Counted from the first letter of the stretch, positions 43,039 to 52,205 are shown. The stretch is DNA of 64,000 nt from an uncultured Chloroflexota bacterium (GCA_903858085.1 CAIOHJ010000045.1:1-64000); one strand, 5' to 3'. Numbers and translations: made by a program. The notes: generated by a model not told the origin, from the sequence alone.

Positions 43039-44165
43039 ACAGCTGCCTCGGCGCGCGTCCCCAGTTTGGCGTGCAGGTAGTGCTCCTCAGGCTGCCAGCC
43101 CGCCCAGCGACCACTGCCCAGATGGACAACAGCCACTGCGCAGAAGAGCAGCAGCCCATTGTCGAGCTGCAGCCCCATTTGGGTCGCATGCCAGGCGGCC
43201 AGAAACGCCAGACAAACGGCGCCGACACGGCCAAGCACCCCCAACAGCAGGCTGGCTGTCGCCACCAGTGCCAGCCAGGGCAGGCCAGCCTGCCAGACCA
43301 GCCAGACGGTCAGCCCGGCACCGACCAGCCGCAAACAGGGGGGCAGCCATTGCTCGACCATCTTTTTGGTCTGCTGGCGGATCCGCTGATAGTGTGCCGA
43401 GGAGACATCGATCGTGGTGCTGACCACCAGCCAGTCGCGGCCAAAGCTGAAAAGCAGCGGCCCTGCAAACAGCCAGGCCAGATAGAGCGCGACCTGGTCC
43501 GTCCAGAGGGGCCAGAGAACGATGCTGATAAAACCGGTTTGAAAGCCGGCGATCAGACGACGGTGGTCGGAAGGCTGCAGATCCAGCACTGGCCAGTTCA
43601 TGCGCCGACGAATCCAAAGTCCCAAAATAAAGAGCTGGCGCCCCAAGCCCAAGACCCAGTACCAGACAGGCAGATGCCCATACTGGATCGCCAGCCCAAC
43701 GGCGATCAAGATTCCCAGCCCGTCGAACTCCATATCCAGGATCGCGCCCAGCTGGCTCTCCCGCCGGGTGTAGCGGGCCACCAGCCCATCCAAAAAATCG
43801 ATCACGCGCTCGGCCATGTACAGCACCGCAGGAGCCCAAGCCAGCCACCCCAGCGGCTCGGCCCCGAGCAAAAAGCCCGCCATCAGGCTGACCAGCATCC
43901 CCCGCACCGACGTCATCCAGTTGGCCAGCCCCAGGCGGGGAAATAGGGTCTCCCCCCCAGGAGGGTGATTGAAGCGCAGCGCCCACCACAAGACCCCCAG
44001 CTGCACGCACATGGCCACGGCCGCCAGCAGCAGCCAGCGCTGGGCCTCAGGCCCGGAGGCAGCCATCAGCCCGTAGCCGGCACCCAGTGCAGCGCAGTAG
44101 AGAAGGGCCACAGCAAGCCACTGGCGCCGCAACACCGACAAAGCAGGTCGCACATCGCCGATCAT
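43035..44165 (-). CDS. CDP-alcohol phosphatidyltransferase family protein
   Basis: The 376-residue membrane protein holds the full CDP-alcohol motif D-G-x2-A-R-x8-G-x3-D-x3-D in DFLDGLVARYTRRESQLGAILDMEFD (about residues 108-133). Such enzymes join a CDP-diacylglycerol or other CDP-activated group to an alcohol, for example in phosphatidylinositol-type lipid synthesis. It is longer than the usual 200 residues: N-terminal helices and about 150 C-terminal hydrophobic residues are extra. GAGGAG precedes the ATG at 44165. It is coupled to the flippase-like gene. Confidence 0.87.
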   Translation of the reverse strand: MIGDVRPALSVLRRQWLAVALLYCAALGAGYGLMAASGPEAQRWLLLAAVAMCVQLGVLWWALRFNHPPGGETLFPRLGLANWMTSVRGMLVSLMAGFLLGAEPLGWLAWAPAVLYMAERVIDFLDGLVARYTRRESQLGAILDMEFDGLGILIAVGLAIQYGHLPVWYWVLGLGRQLFILGLWIRRRMNWPVLDLQPSDHRRLIAGFQTGFISIVLWPLWTDQVALYLAWLFAGPLLFSFGRDWLVVSTTIDVSSAHYQRIRQQTKKMVEQWLPPCLRLVGAGLTVWLVWQAGLPWLALVATASLLLGVLGRVGAVCLAFLAAWHATQMGLQLDNGLLLFCAVAVVHLGSGRWAGWQPEEHYLHAKLGTRAEAAV

Positions 44166-44182
44166 AGGAATCTCCTCACGGC

Positions 44183-44938
44183 TCAGGTCAGCCGCGCATA
44201 AATGTCGCCCGAGCCTGACGCCGGCGTCAGGCTCTGCAGCCAGGTCGTGAGTTCGGCAGCCGCCAGCCAGCGAGGAGACTGCCAGCGATGCTGCTCGCCG
44301 TTGGACCAGTTGAACCGGTAGTTGCCCAGGAGAGCCAGACGGTCGACGCAAGATTGGGCCAGCGTGCTGGCAACGCCAATATACTCGAAGGAGATGGCCG
44401 GCAACGGGCGGGAAAGGCCATTCAAGACTTCCAGCTCATAGCCTTCGACGTCGATCTTGCAGAACGCGGGTTCGCCGTAGCGGCGGACCAGTTCGTCGAG
44501 GGTTGTCACCTGGACAGTCGCTGCGTCGCTCCAGCGCACACCGGCAAACGACGCAGCCTGCTGCACGGCTGCGATCCAAGGTTGCGAAAGTGTGGTGACC
44601 GTCGGGGTTTCCGGGCTGACAAAGAGGGTGGCCTGGCCCGGCCGGGCACCTACTGCCGCCTCGACCAGCGTGATTTGAGAAGAGCGGCCGTACCAGCTGC
44701 GCAGCAACGCTGCGCAGGCTGGCTGGGGCTCGACGCCGACCACGCTGGCTCCCAGGCTCTGCCAGACCAACAGCCGGTTGCCCACGTGGGCGCCCAGATC
44801 AAAACAGAGGTCGCCGGCCCGCACAAATTGCGCGTAAAACCGGCGCATCTGCCACAGCTTCGCAGGATTCCCGTAGTAGAGAGCGATCGAACGAAGCAGA
44901 CCACGCCACTGCTGAAGGTGTTGTCGAGCCGACGGCAC
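44183..44938 (-). CDS. FkbM-family methyltransferase
   Basis: A 251-residue SAM-dependent methyltransferase. The SAM motif is LCFDLGAHVGNRLLVWQSLGASVVGVEPQP, and FCKIDVEGYELEVLNGL is the FkbM hallmark. FkbM enzymes methylate hydroxyls of polyketides or surface sugars. The start is a GTG at 44938, 23 bp after gcvH. Its place between gcvH and two membrane-lipid genes suggests modification of a lipid or glycan made by them, not a role in glycine cleavage. Confidence 0.85.
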   Translation of the reverse strand: MPSARQHLQQWRGLLRSIALYYGNPAKLWQMRRFYAQFVRAGDLCFDLGAHVGNRLLVWQSLGASVVGVEPQPACAALLRSWYGRSSQITLVEAAVGARPGQATLFVSPETPTVTTLSQPWIAAVQQAASFAGVRWSDAATVQVTTLDELVRRYGEPAFCKIDVEGYELEVLNGLSRPLPAISFEYIGVASTLAQSCVDRLALLGNYRFNWSNGEQHRWQSPRWLAAAELTTWLQSLTPASGSGDIYARLT

Positions 44939-44961
44939 AGCGCAGAACCCAGGGGCTGCGG

Positions 44962-45360
44962 TCAGCCCAGCCCTGCGACGAAGGCAGCGTAGTCGTCCGG
45001 GGAGAAGAGCGCAGCCAGCTCGTCCGCAAGGCGGTCGGTCGGTCGCACCTTGAAAAACCAGGCAGCATAAGGCTCCTCGTTGATCTGCTCAGGTTTGTCG
45101 GTCAGCACTGGGTTGACCTCGATCACCACGCCGCTGACCGGGGCATTGACCTCTTCGGCTGCTTTGACCGACTCGACAGTGGCGGCCTGCTTGCCCGCAG
45201 AGAGCGTCGAGCCCACTTCGGGCAGGTCCACATAGACCACATCGCTCAACGCATCCTGGGCAAAATCGGAGACGCCGACAGTGGCGATCCCCTCCTCGAC
45301 GCGCACCCACTCGTGGCTCTTGGCATATCTGACGCTGCGGTCCAGTTTGTAGTCAGCCAT
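44962..45360 (-). CDS. gcvH: Glycine cleavage system H protein
   Basis: The 132-residue lipoyl carrier shuttles the aminomethyl group between the P, T and L proteins. The lipoylated Lys is in ATVESVKAAEEVNAPVSG. HEWVRVEEGIATVGVSDFAQDALSDVVYVDLPEVG is typical. I prefer the second ATG (45360), since GAGGG is too close to the first. It follows gcvT by 72 bp. gcvP is not in the window. Confidence 0.96.
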   Translation of the reverse strand: MADYKLDRSVRYAKSHEWVRVEEGIATVGVSDFAQDALSDVVYVDLPEVGSTLSAGKQAATVESVKAAEEVNAPVSGVVIEVNPVLTDKPEQINEEPYAAWFFKVRPTDRLADELAALFSPDDYAAFVAGLG

Positions 45361-45432
45361 TTGCATCCCTCACTTTACAAAAATCAGAAAAAACGAGTTT
45401 GCTGCGGCCGACAGTCGAACACAGGAGCACGC

Positions 45433-46524
45433 TCAAGGGGCACTCCGCCGGTAAAAAGGCCGCTTGACGACAACAGCCTGTTTGGGCTGATCGCGCACGA
45501 TCACATCCAGCACGGTGCCCAGGGCGCTGTACTGCGCCGGCACGTAGGCCATGGCCAGAAATTTCCCCAACGTGGGGCTCTTCATCCCAGAGGTGACCTG
45601 GCCGACGATCTGGCCGTCAGCGGCCACGGCGTACTGTTCACGCGGGACTGCTTTGTCGACCATTTCCAGCCCGACCAGCAGCCGCTGGGGCTTTTCAAGT
45701 TTTGTTTTGAGCAGGGCATCGCGGCCGATAAAGGGCAACTGCCAGGAGATCGTCCACCCCAGCCGGGCTTCGAGCGGGGTAATCTGCGGGCTGAGTTCGT
45801 GGCCATAGAGCGGCATCCCTGCTTCAAAGCGCAGGCTGTCGCGTGCGGCAAGCCCGCAGGCCAACAGGCCCTCGGTCTGCCCGCTCTCCAGCAGCAGTTG
45901 CCAGAACTCGACCACTTGCTCTGCCGGTACGTAGAGCTCAAAGCCATCTTCGCCGGTATACCCTGTGCGGCCTGCGATCGCCTTGACCCCCCCCAGTTCC
46001 AGCGTCAGCGCACTCCGCTGCGGAATCTGCGCCAAAGGCTGGTGGGTCAGCTTTTGCAAGATGGTGGCGGCCTGTGGCCCCTGCAACGCCAGCATGGCCA
46101 GCTCGTCGGAACGGTCGGTCAGGGTGACCGCATGGCCAGCCAGGTGGGACTCGATCCAAGCCCAGTCCTTGGCCCGATTGGCTGCGTTGACCACGATCAG
46201 CCAGCGACCCGGCAATTTGTACAAAAAAATATCGTCGACCACCGTTCCGTCGGCGTAGCAGAGCAGGCTGTAGTGCGCGTCCCCCTCGGCCATCTGGGTG
46301 ACATCCCAGACCTGCAGGTGCAGCAGACAACGTTCGGCATCGGGGCCAGCCAGCTCGAACTGTCCCATATGGTCGATGTCGAAGAGCCCTGCTGCGGAGC
46401 GTACAGCCTGGTGTTCGGCGGTCGGACCGCTTGGGTACTGCACCGGAAGCTGATGGCCGGCAAATTCTACCATGCGCCCACCCGAGGCCACATGCGTTGC
46501 GTAAAGTGGGGTGCGTTGCAACAC
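45433..46524 (-). CDS. gcvT: Glycine cleavage system T protein (aminomethyltransferase)
   Basis: The 363-residue protein transfers the methylene group from H-protein-bound aminomethyl to tetrahydrofolate and releases ammonia. Family features: TPLYATHVASGGRMVEFAGHQLPVQY, FDIDHMGQFELAGPDAERCL, IAGRTGYTGEDGFELYVP with the catalytic Asp region, and LGWTISW near the C-terminal barrel. The GTG start has an AAGGAG site 8 bp upstream. It heads an apparent five-gene minus-strand run. No glycine riboswitch is visible; the leader is only about 50 nt. Confidence 0.96.
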   Translation of the reverse strand: MLQRTPLYATHVASGGRMVEFAGHQLPVQYPSGPTAEHQAVRSAAGLFDIDHMGQFELAGPDAERCLLHLQVWDVTQMAEGDAHYSLLCYADGTVVDDIFLYKLPGRWLIVVNAANRAKDWAWIESHLAGHAVTLTDRSDELAMLALQGPQAATILQKLTHQPLAQIPQRSALTLELGGVKAIAGRTGYTGEDGFELYVPAEQVVEFWQLLLESGQTEGLLACGLAARDSLRFEAGMPLYGHELSPQITPLEARLGWTISWQLPFIGRDALLKTKLEKPQRLLVGLEMVDKAVPREQYAVAADGQIVGQVTSGMKSPTLGKFLAMAYVPAQYSALGTVLDVIVRDQPKQAVVVKRPFYRRSAP

Positions 46525-46580
46525 AGAACAAGCTCCTTTGCATCAGAGAGAGGGCGCTGGCCAGTTGGGGCCTGCAAGGC

Positions 46581-46610
46581 AGTATAAACGGCTTGCTGTC
46601 CAGAGCCCAA
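46581..46610 (-). promoter_or_regulatory. gcvT promoter
   Basis: On the minus strand TTGGGC (46605-46610), 18 bp, TATACT (46581-46586). The predicted start near 46574 leaves about 50 nt before the GTG. Confidence 0.5.
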
Positions 46611-46640
46611 ATAGGGTGCAGGCTTTCTCCGGTCCAGCCT

Positions 46641-48311
46641 TCAGCCCGACAGATGCTCTGCCGGGGGCTCCCCCGATTCTGCCCAGGCATCGATATGGGC
46701 GAGCGCTTCTTTCAAATTGAAGCGCGGCTGGTATGCCTTGCGGCCGGTGCCACCGCGCTGCCAGGGCTGTGGCCCTTCTAACGGACGGTAATTGACCCCG
46801 TACGCCTGCAGCCGCTGCAGATGTTGGGCAAGGCGGACACGGAAGGCCCCAAAATCGTCGCAGTCTGCACTCCAGCCGACCTCTGCCAGCGCGCAGGCGC
46901 GCGGAAACGCCATGTATTCCAGATGCGCGCTGTCCAGAATCACCTCGCTCCAGAGCTGGCATTGCACGCCCAGCACCTGGGGGAACGTGCTAGAGTCAGG
47001 CCAGCGCGCAGCCGGGTCGTAGGCGTAGAGATCTTCGAGCAGCACCGACTGGCCGATCGAGAGCGGTTCATCGCACCCATCGTCCTGGGCATAATCCAAA
47101 TATGTCGGGAAAACCGGTGCCATCACAACGTCGTAGCCGGCGGCGGCCGCTTTCATCCCACCCTTCTCCCCGCGCCAGGACATGACTGTGCTCTCGGGGG
47201 GCAGCCCACCGTAGTGGATGATTTCATCCCAGCCGATCAGCCGACGTCCCCGTTCAGAAAGAAATGTGCTGAGTTGTGCAGTAAACCAGCTGCGCAGCGC
47301 CTGCACATTTTCCAGGCCGAGCGACGCCAGATGGGCCTGAATTTCCGGGGAGTTGCGCCAGGGGTCCAGGGGAGCCTCGTCTCCCCCCAGATGGATCCAA
47401 GGAGAGGGAAAAATCGCAAGCAGTTCCTCCAAAATACGCTTCAGCGCGGCGACCGTCCGCGGCAGCGGGTTGACCAGGTCAGAGCTGACGCCAAAATAGG
47501 TGGACACCTCGACCTTTTTGTCGGGGAAGCAGCCAAACTCTGGGTAGGCGGCGGTCAACGCGCGCGAATGGCCGGGGAGGTCAATCTCGGGGATGACCAG
47601 GATGGCCCGGGCACCGGCGTAGGCGACAATCTCGCGCAGGTCCTCCTGGGTATAGTAGCCCCCATGCGGTGTGCCGTCATGCGGATCGGCTGCAGAGGTT
47701 GCAAAGCCCAGCCCGGTCTGTTTCCGGTGGGAAGCCACTGTGGCCAGCCTGGGGAAGGCCTTGATCTCGACGCGCCAGCCCTGGTCGTCGCTCAGATGCA
47801 GGTGCAGGCGATTGAAATGGTGCATCGCCAACAAATCAATGAAGCGCAGGATCGTCTGTTTGGGTACAAAATGGCGGGCCACATCGAGCATGCAGCCGCG
47901 CCAGCCAAACCGGGGCTGGTCCTCGATCAGACAGGCGGGCAGAGTCCACGTCACCCCGGGCAAAGGGGCCGATCGCCAGTTGGCAGTCGGCAGCAGTTGG
48001 CGCAGCGTGTAAAAGGCATGGACCAGGCCGACAGCCGAGCCGGAGAGCGTCGCCCGCCGCGGATCCACCGCCAAACGGTACTGTTCGTCGTTCGCTCTCT
48101 CCACCTGCAGCACAATCTGGGCAGTTTCTGGGGGGGCGCTCTCAAACCGCAGAGCTGTGGAACGGCTGAGTTCGGCCCGCAGCAGATCGGCGACAGCCTC
48201 AGCATCGCCCGCAGCCGCCACCCCAACCGGTGACCGCAGGGTCAGCTCGCCGCTCCGTGCAGACAGCAACCTGGGTTTGGGAACAAGGGTGTCAAGCGGA
48301 TGGACAGACAT
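46641..48311 (-). CDS. Beta-N-acetylhexosaminidase (GH20)
   Basis: The 556-residue enzyme removes terminal GlcNAc/GalNAc from glycans. An N-terminal GH20b domain (about 1-130) is followed by the barrel starting RFGWRGCMLDVARHFVPKQTILRFIDLLAMHHFNRLHLHLSDDQGWRVEI. The catalytic pair is Asp311-Glu312 in HLGGDEAPLDPW. No signal peptide is seen, so it probably works inside the cell on imported oligosaccharides. The ATG at 48311 follows GGAG. It fits with nanE/ROK at the left edge and fucosidase at the right edge. Confidence 0.94.
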   Translation of the reverse strand: MSVHPLDTLVPKPRLLSARSGELTLRSPVGVAAAGDAEAVADLLRAELSRSTALRFESAPPETAQIVLQVERANDEQYRLAVDPRRATLSGSAVGLVHAFYTLRQLLPTANWRSAPLPGVTWTLPACLIEDQPRFGWRGCMLDVARHFVPKQTILRFIDLLAMHHFNRLHLHLSDDQGWRVEIKAFPRLATVASHRKQTGLGFATSAADPHDGTPHGGYYTQEDLREIVAYAGARAILVIPEIDLPGHSRALTAAYPEFGCFPDKKVEVSTYFGVSSDLVNPLPRTVAALKRILEELLAIFPSPWIHLGGDEAPLDPWRNSPEIQAHLASLGLENVQALRSWFTAQLSTFLSERGRRLIGWDEIIHYGGLPPESTVMSWRGEKGGMKAAAAGYDVVMAPVFPTYLDYAQDDGCDEPLSIGQSVLLEDLYAYDPAARWPDSSTFPQVLGVQCQLWSEVILDSAHLEYMAFPRACALAEVGWSADCDDFGAFRVRLAQHLQRLQAYGVNYRPLEGPQPWQRGGTGRKAYQPRFNLKEALAHIDAWAESGEPPAEHLSG

Positions 48312-48353
48312 GGATCTTCTCCTGACAGCTGGGACATGAATTTGTGTCTTTCT

Positions 48354-48383
48354 ATCATAGCAGAAAGAGCGGTGTTTTCTCAA
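48354..48383 (-). promoter_or_regulatory. Promoter of the GH20 gene
   Basis: On the minus strand TTGAGA (48378-48383), 18 bp, then TG-C-TATGAT (-10 at 48354-48359). Leader about 40 nt. Confidence 0.5.
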
Positions 48384-48527
48384 GCGGGGGTCTGGGATGT
48401 CGTTGAAGACCCAGCGGCCAGTTTGTTGTCTCGTTCGATTGACGGTAGGATCGAAAGGATGCGTGCGCACCAATCGCGCTGCATTTCGTCTGCAAACCAG
48501 AACAACCAACCGAAAGGGTAGGCTTCC

Positions 48528-49604
48528 ATGAGCAGTTCCCAGGCGTGGCGTGTGGCCGTGATCGGAGCGGGCACGATCAGCCAGCGTGTTCACATTCCCC
48601 TTTTTCAGAAACAACCCAACACCACGGTGGTCGCGGTCTGTGATGTCAACGCAGCCCGAGCGCAGGCAGTCGCTGCGGAAACGGGGGTTGCCCATGTCTA
48701 CAGCGACTACGAGACGCTGCTGGCCGAACAGCAGCCAGACATTGCGGTCGTAGCTGCCCCCAATGTCTTTCACAAGCCGATGGCGACGGCGGCGCTGGAA
48801 GCGGGCGCACATGTGCTCTGTGAGAAACCGGTCGCACTCACCTACAGCGACGCGCAGGCAATGTTTGCCACAGCTGCAGCGCGCCAACGGGTGCTGACCG
48901 TCGGCACCCACTTTCGCTTCACCGGCCCCATGCAAGCAGCCAAAGCCCATGCCGCTGCCGGCTTCTTTGGCCGGATCTATGCGGCCCGTACGGTCTGGCA
49001 ACGCCGCAACGGCATCCCTGGCTACGGCAGCTGGTTCACCAATCGGGATCTGGCTGGCGGCGGCGCGCTGCTCGACATCGGCGTCCACACCCTCGATCGC
49101 GCGCTCTACATCATGAACTACCCGCAGCCCAAGCGGGTGAGCGGTGTGATGGGGGCCGAATTTGGCCCACGCGGGCGCGGGCTAGGAGGCTGGGGGGCCG
49201 ATATCCATTCACCCTCCTCGGGAACCCGCTACGACGTCGACGACCTGGCCTGGGCCCAGGTCCTCTTCGAGGGGGGCACCGTGCTACAGTTCCAGGTCGC
49301 CTGGGCAGCCAACTACCCGGAAAATTTTGTGACTGAAATTTTTGGCACAGAGGGGGGCGCCCGCATCGGCGGGCAAGACTCGGTCGAGCTCTACTCGATG
49401 CTCAACGGGCTGGAGGTCAAGACAGAGACCCAGCTGCCCCCCCAGAAGGGCAGTTCCTACGAGCAGCTGATCGGCAACTTTGTCAGCCGGCTCAACGGCG
49501 ACACCCAGGCCGACATCGTCACCCCGGAGCAGGCGCTCGTGCATGTCAAAATTGTCGATGCGATCACACGCTCTGCAAGCGAAGGCCGCGAAATCGTCCT
49601 GTAA
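48528..49604 (+). CDS. Gfo/Idh/MocA-family oxidoreductase
   Basis: The 358-residue NAD(P)-dependent enzyme has an N-terminal Rossmann fold (VAVIGAGTISQRVHIPLFQ), the substrate/cofactor motif HVLCEKPVALT with the catalytic Lys, and a C-terminal alpha/beta domain with GGALLDIGVHTLDRALYIM. It oxidises or reduces a sugar or cyclitol hydroxyl; the substrate is unknown. It is divergent from the GH20 gene, so a glycan-derived sugar is likely. A 25-bp inverted repeat follows the stop. Confidence 0.9.
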   Translation: MSSSQAWRVAVIGAGTISQRVHIPLFQKQPNTTVVAVCDVNAARAQAVAAETGVAHVYSDYETLLAEQQPDIAVVAAPNVFHKPMATAALEAGAHVLCEKPVALTYSDAQAMFATAAARQRVLTVGTHFRFTGPMQAAKAHAAAGFFGRIYAARTVWQRRNGIPGYGSWFTNRDLAGGGALLDIGVHTLDRALYIMNYPQPKRVSGVMGAEFGPRGRGLGGWGADIHSPSSGTRYDVDDLAWAQVLFEGGTVLQFQVAWAANYPENFVTEIFGTEGGARIGGQDSVELYSMLNGLEVKTETQLPPQKGSSYEQLIGNFVSRLNGDTQADIVTPEQALVHVKIVDAITRSASEGREIVL

Positions 49605-49618
49605 ACGCTTTTGTCCAC

Positions 49619-49677
49619 GCAACGGCCGCCTGGGAGCGCTTTCAGAAAGGCAGAAAGCGCTCCCAGGCGGCCGTTGC
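49619..49677. repeat. Perfect 25-bp inverted repeat between convergent genes
   Basis: Arms 49619-49643 and 49653-49677 match perfectly across a 9-base loop. It lies 14 bp after the oxidoreductase stop and 18 bp before the end of ndk. There is no T-run. It can act as a terminator in both directions, but is far longer than needed; a mobile palindromic element (REP/MITE-like) is an alternative. Confidence 0.85.
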
Positions 49678-49695
49678 AGCTGTCCAGCCAGATCT

Positions 49696-50142
49696 TTATT
49701 CGAAGATCCAACCGTCGACCGAGCGCTGCCATTCGACGACTTCACTGCCGAACCAGAGTGCGATCTCAGCAGCGGCGCTCTCGGGTGCATCGCTGGCATG
49801 GACCAGGTTGCGTCCGATCTCCAGCGCAAGGTCGGCGCGGATCGTGCCCGGAGCGGCTTCGTGGGGACGGGTTGCCCCGACCGTCTGACGCACAGCAGCG
49901 ACAGCCTGGGTCCCTTCCACCACCATCGCCACGACTGGCGCGCTGGTGATGTAGCGGATCAGCCCGTTAAAAAAGGGTTTTCCCTCGTGCACAGCGTAGT
50001 GCCGACGTGCCAGATCGTCGCTCACCTGCAACAGCTTGAGGCCCACCACCTTGAGCCCGCGGCGCTCGAGGCGCCCGAGAATCTCCCCGATCAACCCCCG
50101 CTGGACCCCATCGGGTTTGACCATCACAAATGTGCGTTCCAT
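49696..50142 (-). CDS. ndk: Nucleoside-diphosphate kinase
   Basis: The 148-residue enzyme equilibrates nucleoside di- and triphosphates through a phospho-His. MVKPDGVQRGLIGEIL is the N-terminal signature and NLVHASDAPESAAAEI holds the active-site His. Length is standard. It is the last gene of the minus-strand block that starts with the BmpA-type importer; if that importer carries nucleosides, ndk would act on the same pool. Confidence 0.97.
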   Translation of the reverse strand: MERTFVMVKPDGVQRGLIGEILGRLERRGLKVVGLKLLQVSDDLARRHYAVHEGKPFFNGLIRYITSAPVVAMVVEGTQAVAAVRQTVGATRPHEAAPGTIRADLALEIGRNLVHASDAPESAAAEIALWFGSEVVEWQRSVDGWIFE

Positions 50143-50229
50143 TTTGTTTGACTCCTCGCTCTTTTTCGAATTTTTTACTTCGTCAGGCCGTAGGATAGTC
50201 TACTGCAAAGCCTCTGTGCGGAAAAAATT

Positions 50230-51084
50230 CTATCTGCTCGATGGCGGCTGTCTGCCCGCTTCGTCGAGCTGTGGGTCGAAGCGGGCCAACAGGGCAGCCT
50301 CGCCGAGCGTCACCCGCAGCAGGGTCTGGCCCCGATCCCAGGGGATCCGCAGCCATCCCTGCACAAACTCGCCGTCCGGGTCCATTGTCTGCATCGGGCT
50401 GCGCGCCAGGGCACGGTCGTCGACATTCCCCAGCGCAGCCAGCACGACCCAGGCCATCAACACCTGCGGGCTCTGCTGGGTCAAGTGACGGGCAAGCCGG
50501 TAGGCCTGCTCGCGGCTTCCCTGCTGCCAGGAAGCCACCATCCAGTTGACCTGAAAGTCCAGCCGTTTGGGTTCTGCCTGGACCAGGCGTTGGCAGGCCT
50601 GCGCCGCATGCCCCCACCGGCCCGCACGCAGATAGAGGCTGGCCAGCGCAGCGCTGTCCAGGCGCAGGGGGCTGCTCTCTTCGAGGTGGGTGCGGGCCAG
50701 CCCATCGCGGATGGCCGGGTCATAAGGGTGCGACTGAAAGGCCCGGCGCCAGATCGGGCGTGCAGCGGCGAGCATGCCTTTTTGCTCCACGGCGTACGCC
50801 AGCGAGCGCCAGGCGACAGCATTGCCGGGGTCTGCCTGCAGCAGCCGCCGCGCCCAGTCCTCGCCCTCCTGCCAGCGTTTGAGTGTCCAGGCAGCCCGGA
50901 TCACCCGCTCGTAGGAAGCCAGATGGCGGGGCAAGCGAAGCAGGGCCAGCCGAGCCAGGTGGGCTGCCTCTTCTGGTTCGCCCGCCAGCAGCGCACTCTC
51001 CGCAGCCCGGCTGACCTGGGCCAGCTCCACGATCGTCTCTCCTGGTTTTCGGGGCAGATCCGAAGCAGGTGGAGCAGCTCTCAT
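50230..51084 (-). CDS. TPR-like helical protein of unknown function
   Basis: A 284-residue helical repeat protein (ALLAGEPEEAAHLARLALLRLP, WARRLLQADPGNAVAWRSLAYAVEQKGMLAAARPIWRRAFQSHPYDPA, LYLRAGRWGHAAQACQRLVQAEP) with an unrelated tail ending in DPQLDEAGRQPPSSR. No signal peptide or enzyme motif is seen. It starts 3 bp after the deacetylase stop, so it is cotranscribed with it, and precedes ndk by 87 bp. Confidence 0.65.
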   Translation of the reverse strand: MRAAPPASDLPRKPGETIVELAQVSRAAESALLAGEPEEAAHLARLALLRLPRHLASYERVIRAAWTLKRWQEGEDWARRLLQADPGNAVAWRSLAYAVEQKGMLAAARPIWRRAFQSHPYDPAIRDGLARTHLEESSPLRLDSAALASLYLRAGRWGHAAQACQRLVQAEPKRLDFQVNWMVASWQQGSREQAYRLARHLTQQSPQVLMAWVVLAALGNVDDRALARSPMQTMDPDGEFVQGWLRIPWDRGQTLLRVTLGEAALLARFDPQLDEAGRQPPSSR

Positions 51085-51087
51085 CGC

Positions 51088-52179
51088 CTACACCCCAAAA
51101 TCATCGTCCCACTCCAGCCAGCGCGACGGCATCGAATGGTGCGAGCTCTCGCGGATGTTGTGGAGGCGCTTCAGCTGGTCGAACAGGGCATGGACAGGCC
51201 GCTCGCTCGCAACCGGGAGCCCGAACGGATCGTTGGGGGGAGTCTGTTCTCGGCGCAACACCTGGAAGGTCGCCAAGACCGCATGGGCCAGCACCCGCAG
51301 ATGATAGCCCCCTTCCAGAACACAGACCAGCCGTCCTGCGCACAGCTCGTCGGCCAGCGCCATGACCTCCTGCACCAGCGCTGCGTAGCCGCCAAGACTC
51401 AGCCCCATGCTGGCCAGCGGGTCCAGCCAGTGCGCGTCGAAGCCGGCGGATAGCAGGATCAATTCGGGGCGAAAGCGGCGGGCTACCGGGGCCAGGATCT
51501 GCTGAAAAGCCTCCAGGTAGCCTTTGTCGCCGACATGGGGTGGAAAGGGCACGTTGACTGTCGCCCCGTAGCCTTCATCCGCCCCCAGCTCGGTGGCAGC
51601 CCCGGTCCCTGGGTAATACGGAAACTGATGGGTGCTAAAAAAAAGCACGCTGGGGTCTTTGAAAAAGATGTCCTGGGTCCCGTTGCCGTGGTGCACATCG
51701 AAGTCGACGATCAGGACCCGCTCGACTCCGTGCTGGCGCTGTGCCCAACGGGCGGCGATGGCTGCGTTGGCAAAGAGACAAAAGCCCATGCCCTGCTGCC
51801 CCAAGGCATGGTGCCCCGGCGGGCGCACCAGCGCAAAACCGTTGTCGACCTGTCTCCACAACACAGCGTCGACCAGGTTGAGCAGCCCCCCAGCGGCGCG
51901 CAGGGCCGCCTCGTAGCTGTCGGCGTTGACGTAGGTATCCGGGTCGAGCAGGCCGCCGCCGCGTGCGATCGTGCGCAGCCGCTCCAGGTACTGGGGCGTG
52001 TGTACAGCCAAAATGGCGTCGAGGGGGGCCGGGGTGCTGGGCACCCGGGCCAGCTTGTCCAACATCCCCTCTTCCGCCAGCAGCTCCATCGTGCCCTGCA
52101 GCCGGCGAAAATTTTCAGGGTGGCCTTCGAGCGTATGGCGAAGGTTGTAGGCGTCGTAGACAATTGCGGTTCGGCTCAT
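51088..52179 (-). CDS. Histone-deacetylase-superfamily (acetylpolyamine/acetoin-type) amidohydrolase
   Basis: A 363-residue zinc amidohydrolase of the HDAC family. RPPGHHA carries the catalytic His pair and VLIVDFDVHHGNGTQDIFF the zinc ligands; LSAGFDAHWLDPLA adds the third ligand and LEGGYHL the Gly-rich loop. Bacterial members deacetylate polyamines, acetyl-CoA synthetase or acetoin-related proteins. The substrate here is unknown. It is 26 bp downstream of the ABC ATPase gene and directly before a TPR gene. Confidence 0.92.
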   Translation of the reverse strand: MSRTAIVYDAYNLRHTLEGHPENFRRLQGTMELLAEEGMLDKLARVPSTPAPLDAILAVHTPQYLERLRTIARGGGLLDPDTYVNADSYEAALRAAGGLLNLVDAVLWRQVDNGFALVRPPGHHALGQQGMGFCLFANAAIAARWAQRQHGVERVLIVDFDVHHGNGTQDIFFKDPSVLFFSTHQFPYYPGTGAATELGADEGYGATVNVPFPPHVGDKGYLEAFQQILAPVARRFRPELILLSAGFDAHWLDPLASMGLSLGGYAALVQEVMALADELCAGRLVCVLEGGYHLRVLAHAVLATFQVLRREQTPPNDPFGLPVASERPVHALFDQLKRLHNIRESSHHSMPSRWLEWDDDFGV

Positions 52180-52205
52180 CGATCAACTCAACAATCAGAT
52201 TGCAA

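Noticed and set aside
46525..46640. Glycine riboswitch before gcvT
   Set aside because: The leader after the predicted start is only about 50 nt and shows no paired aptamer pattern; the glyA leader also lacks one.
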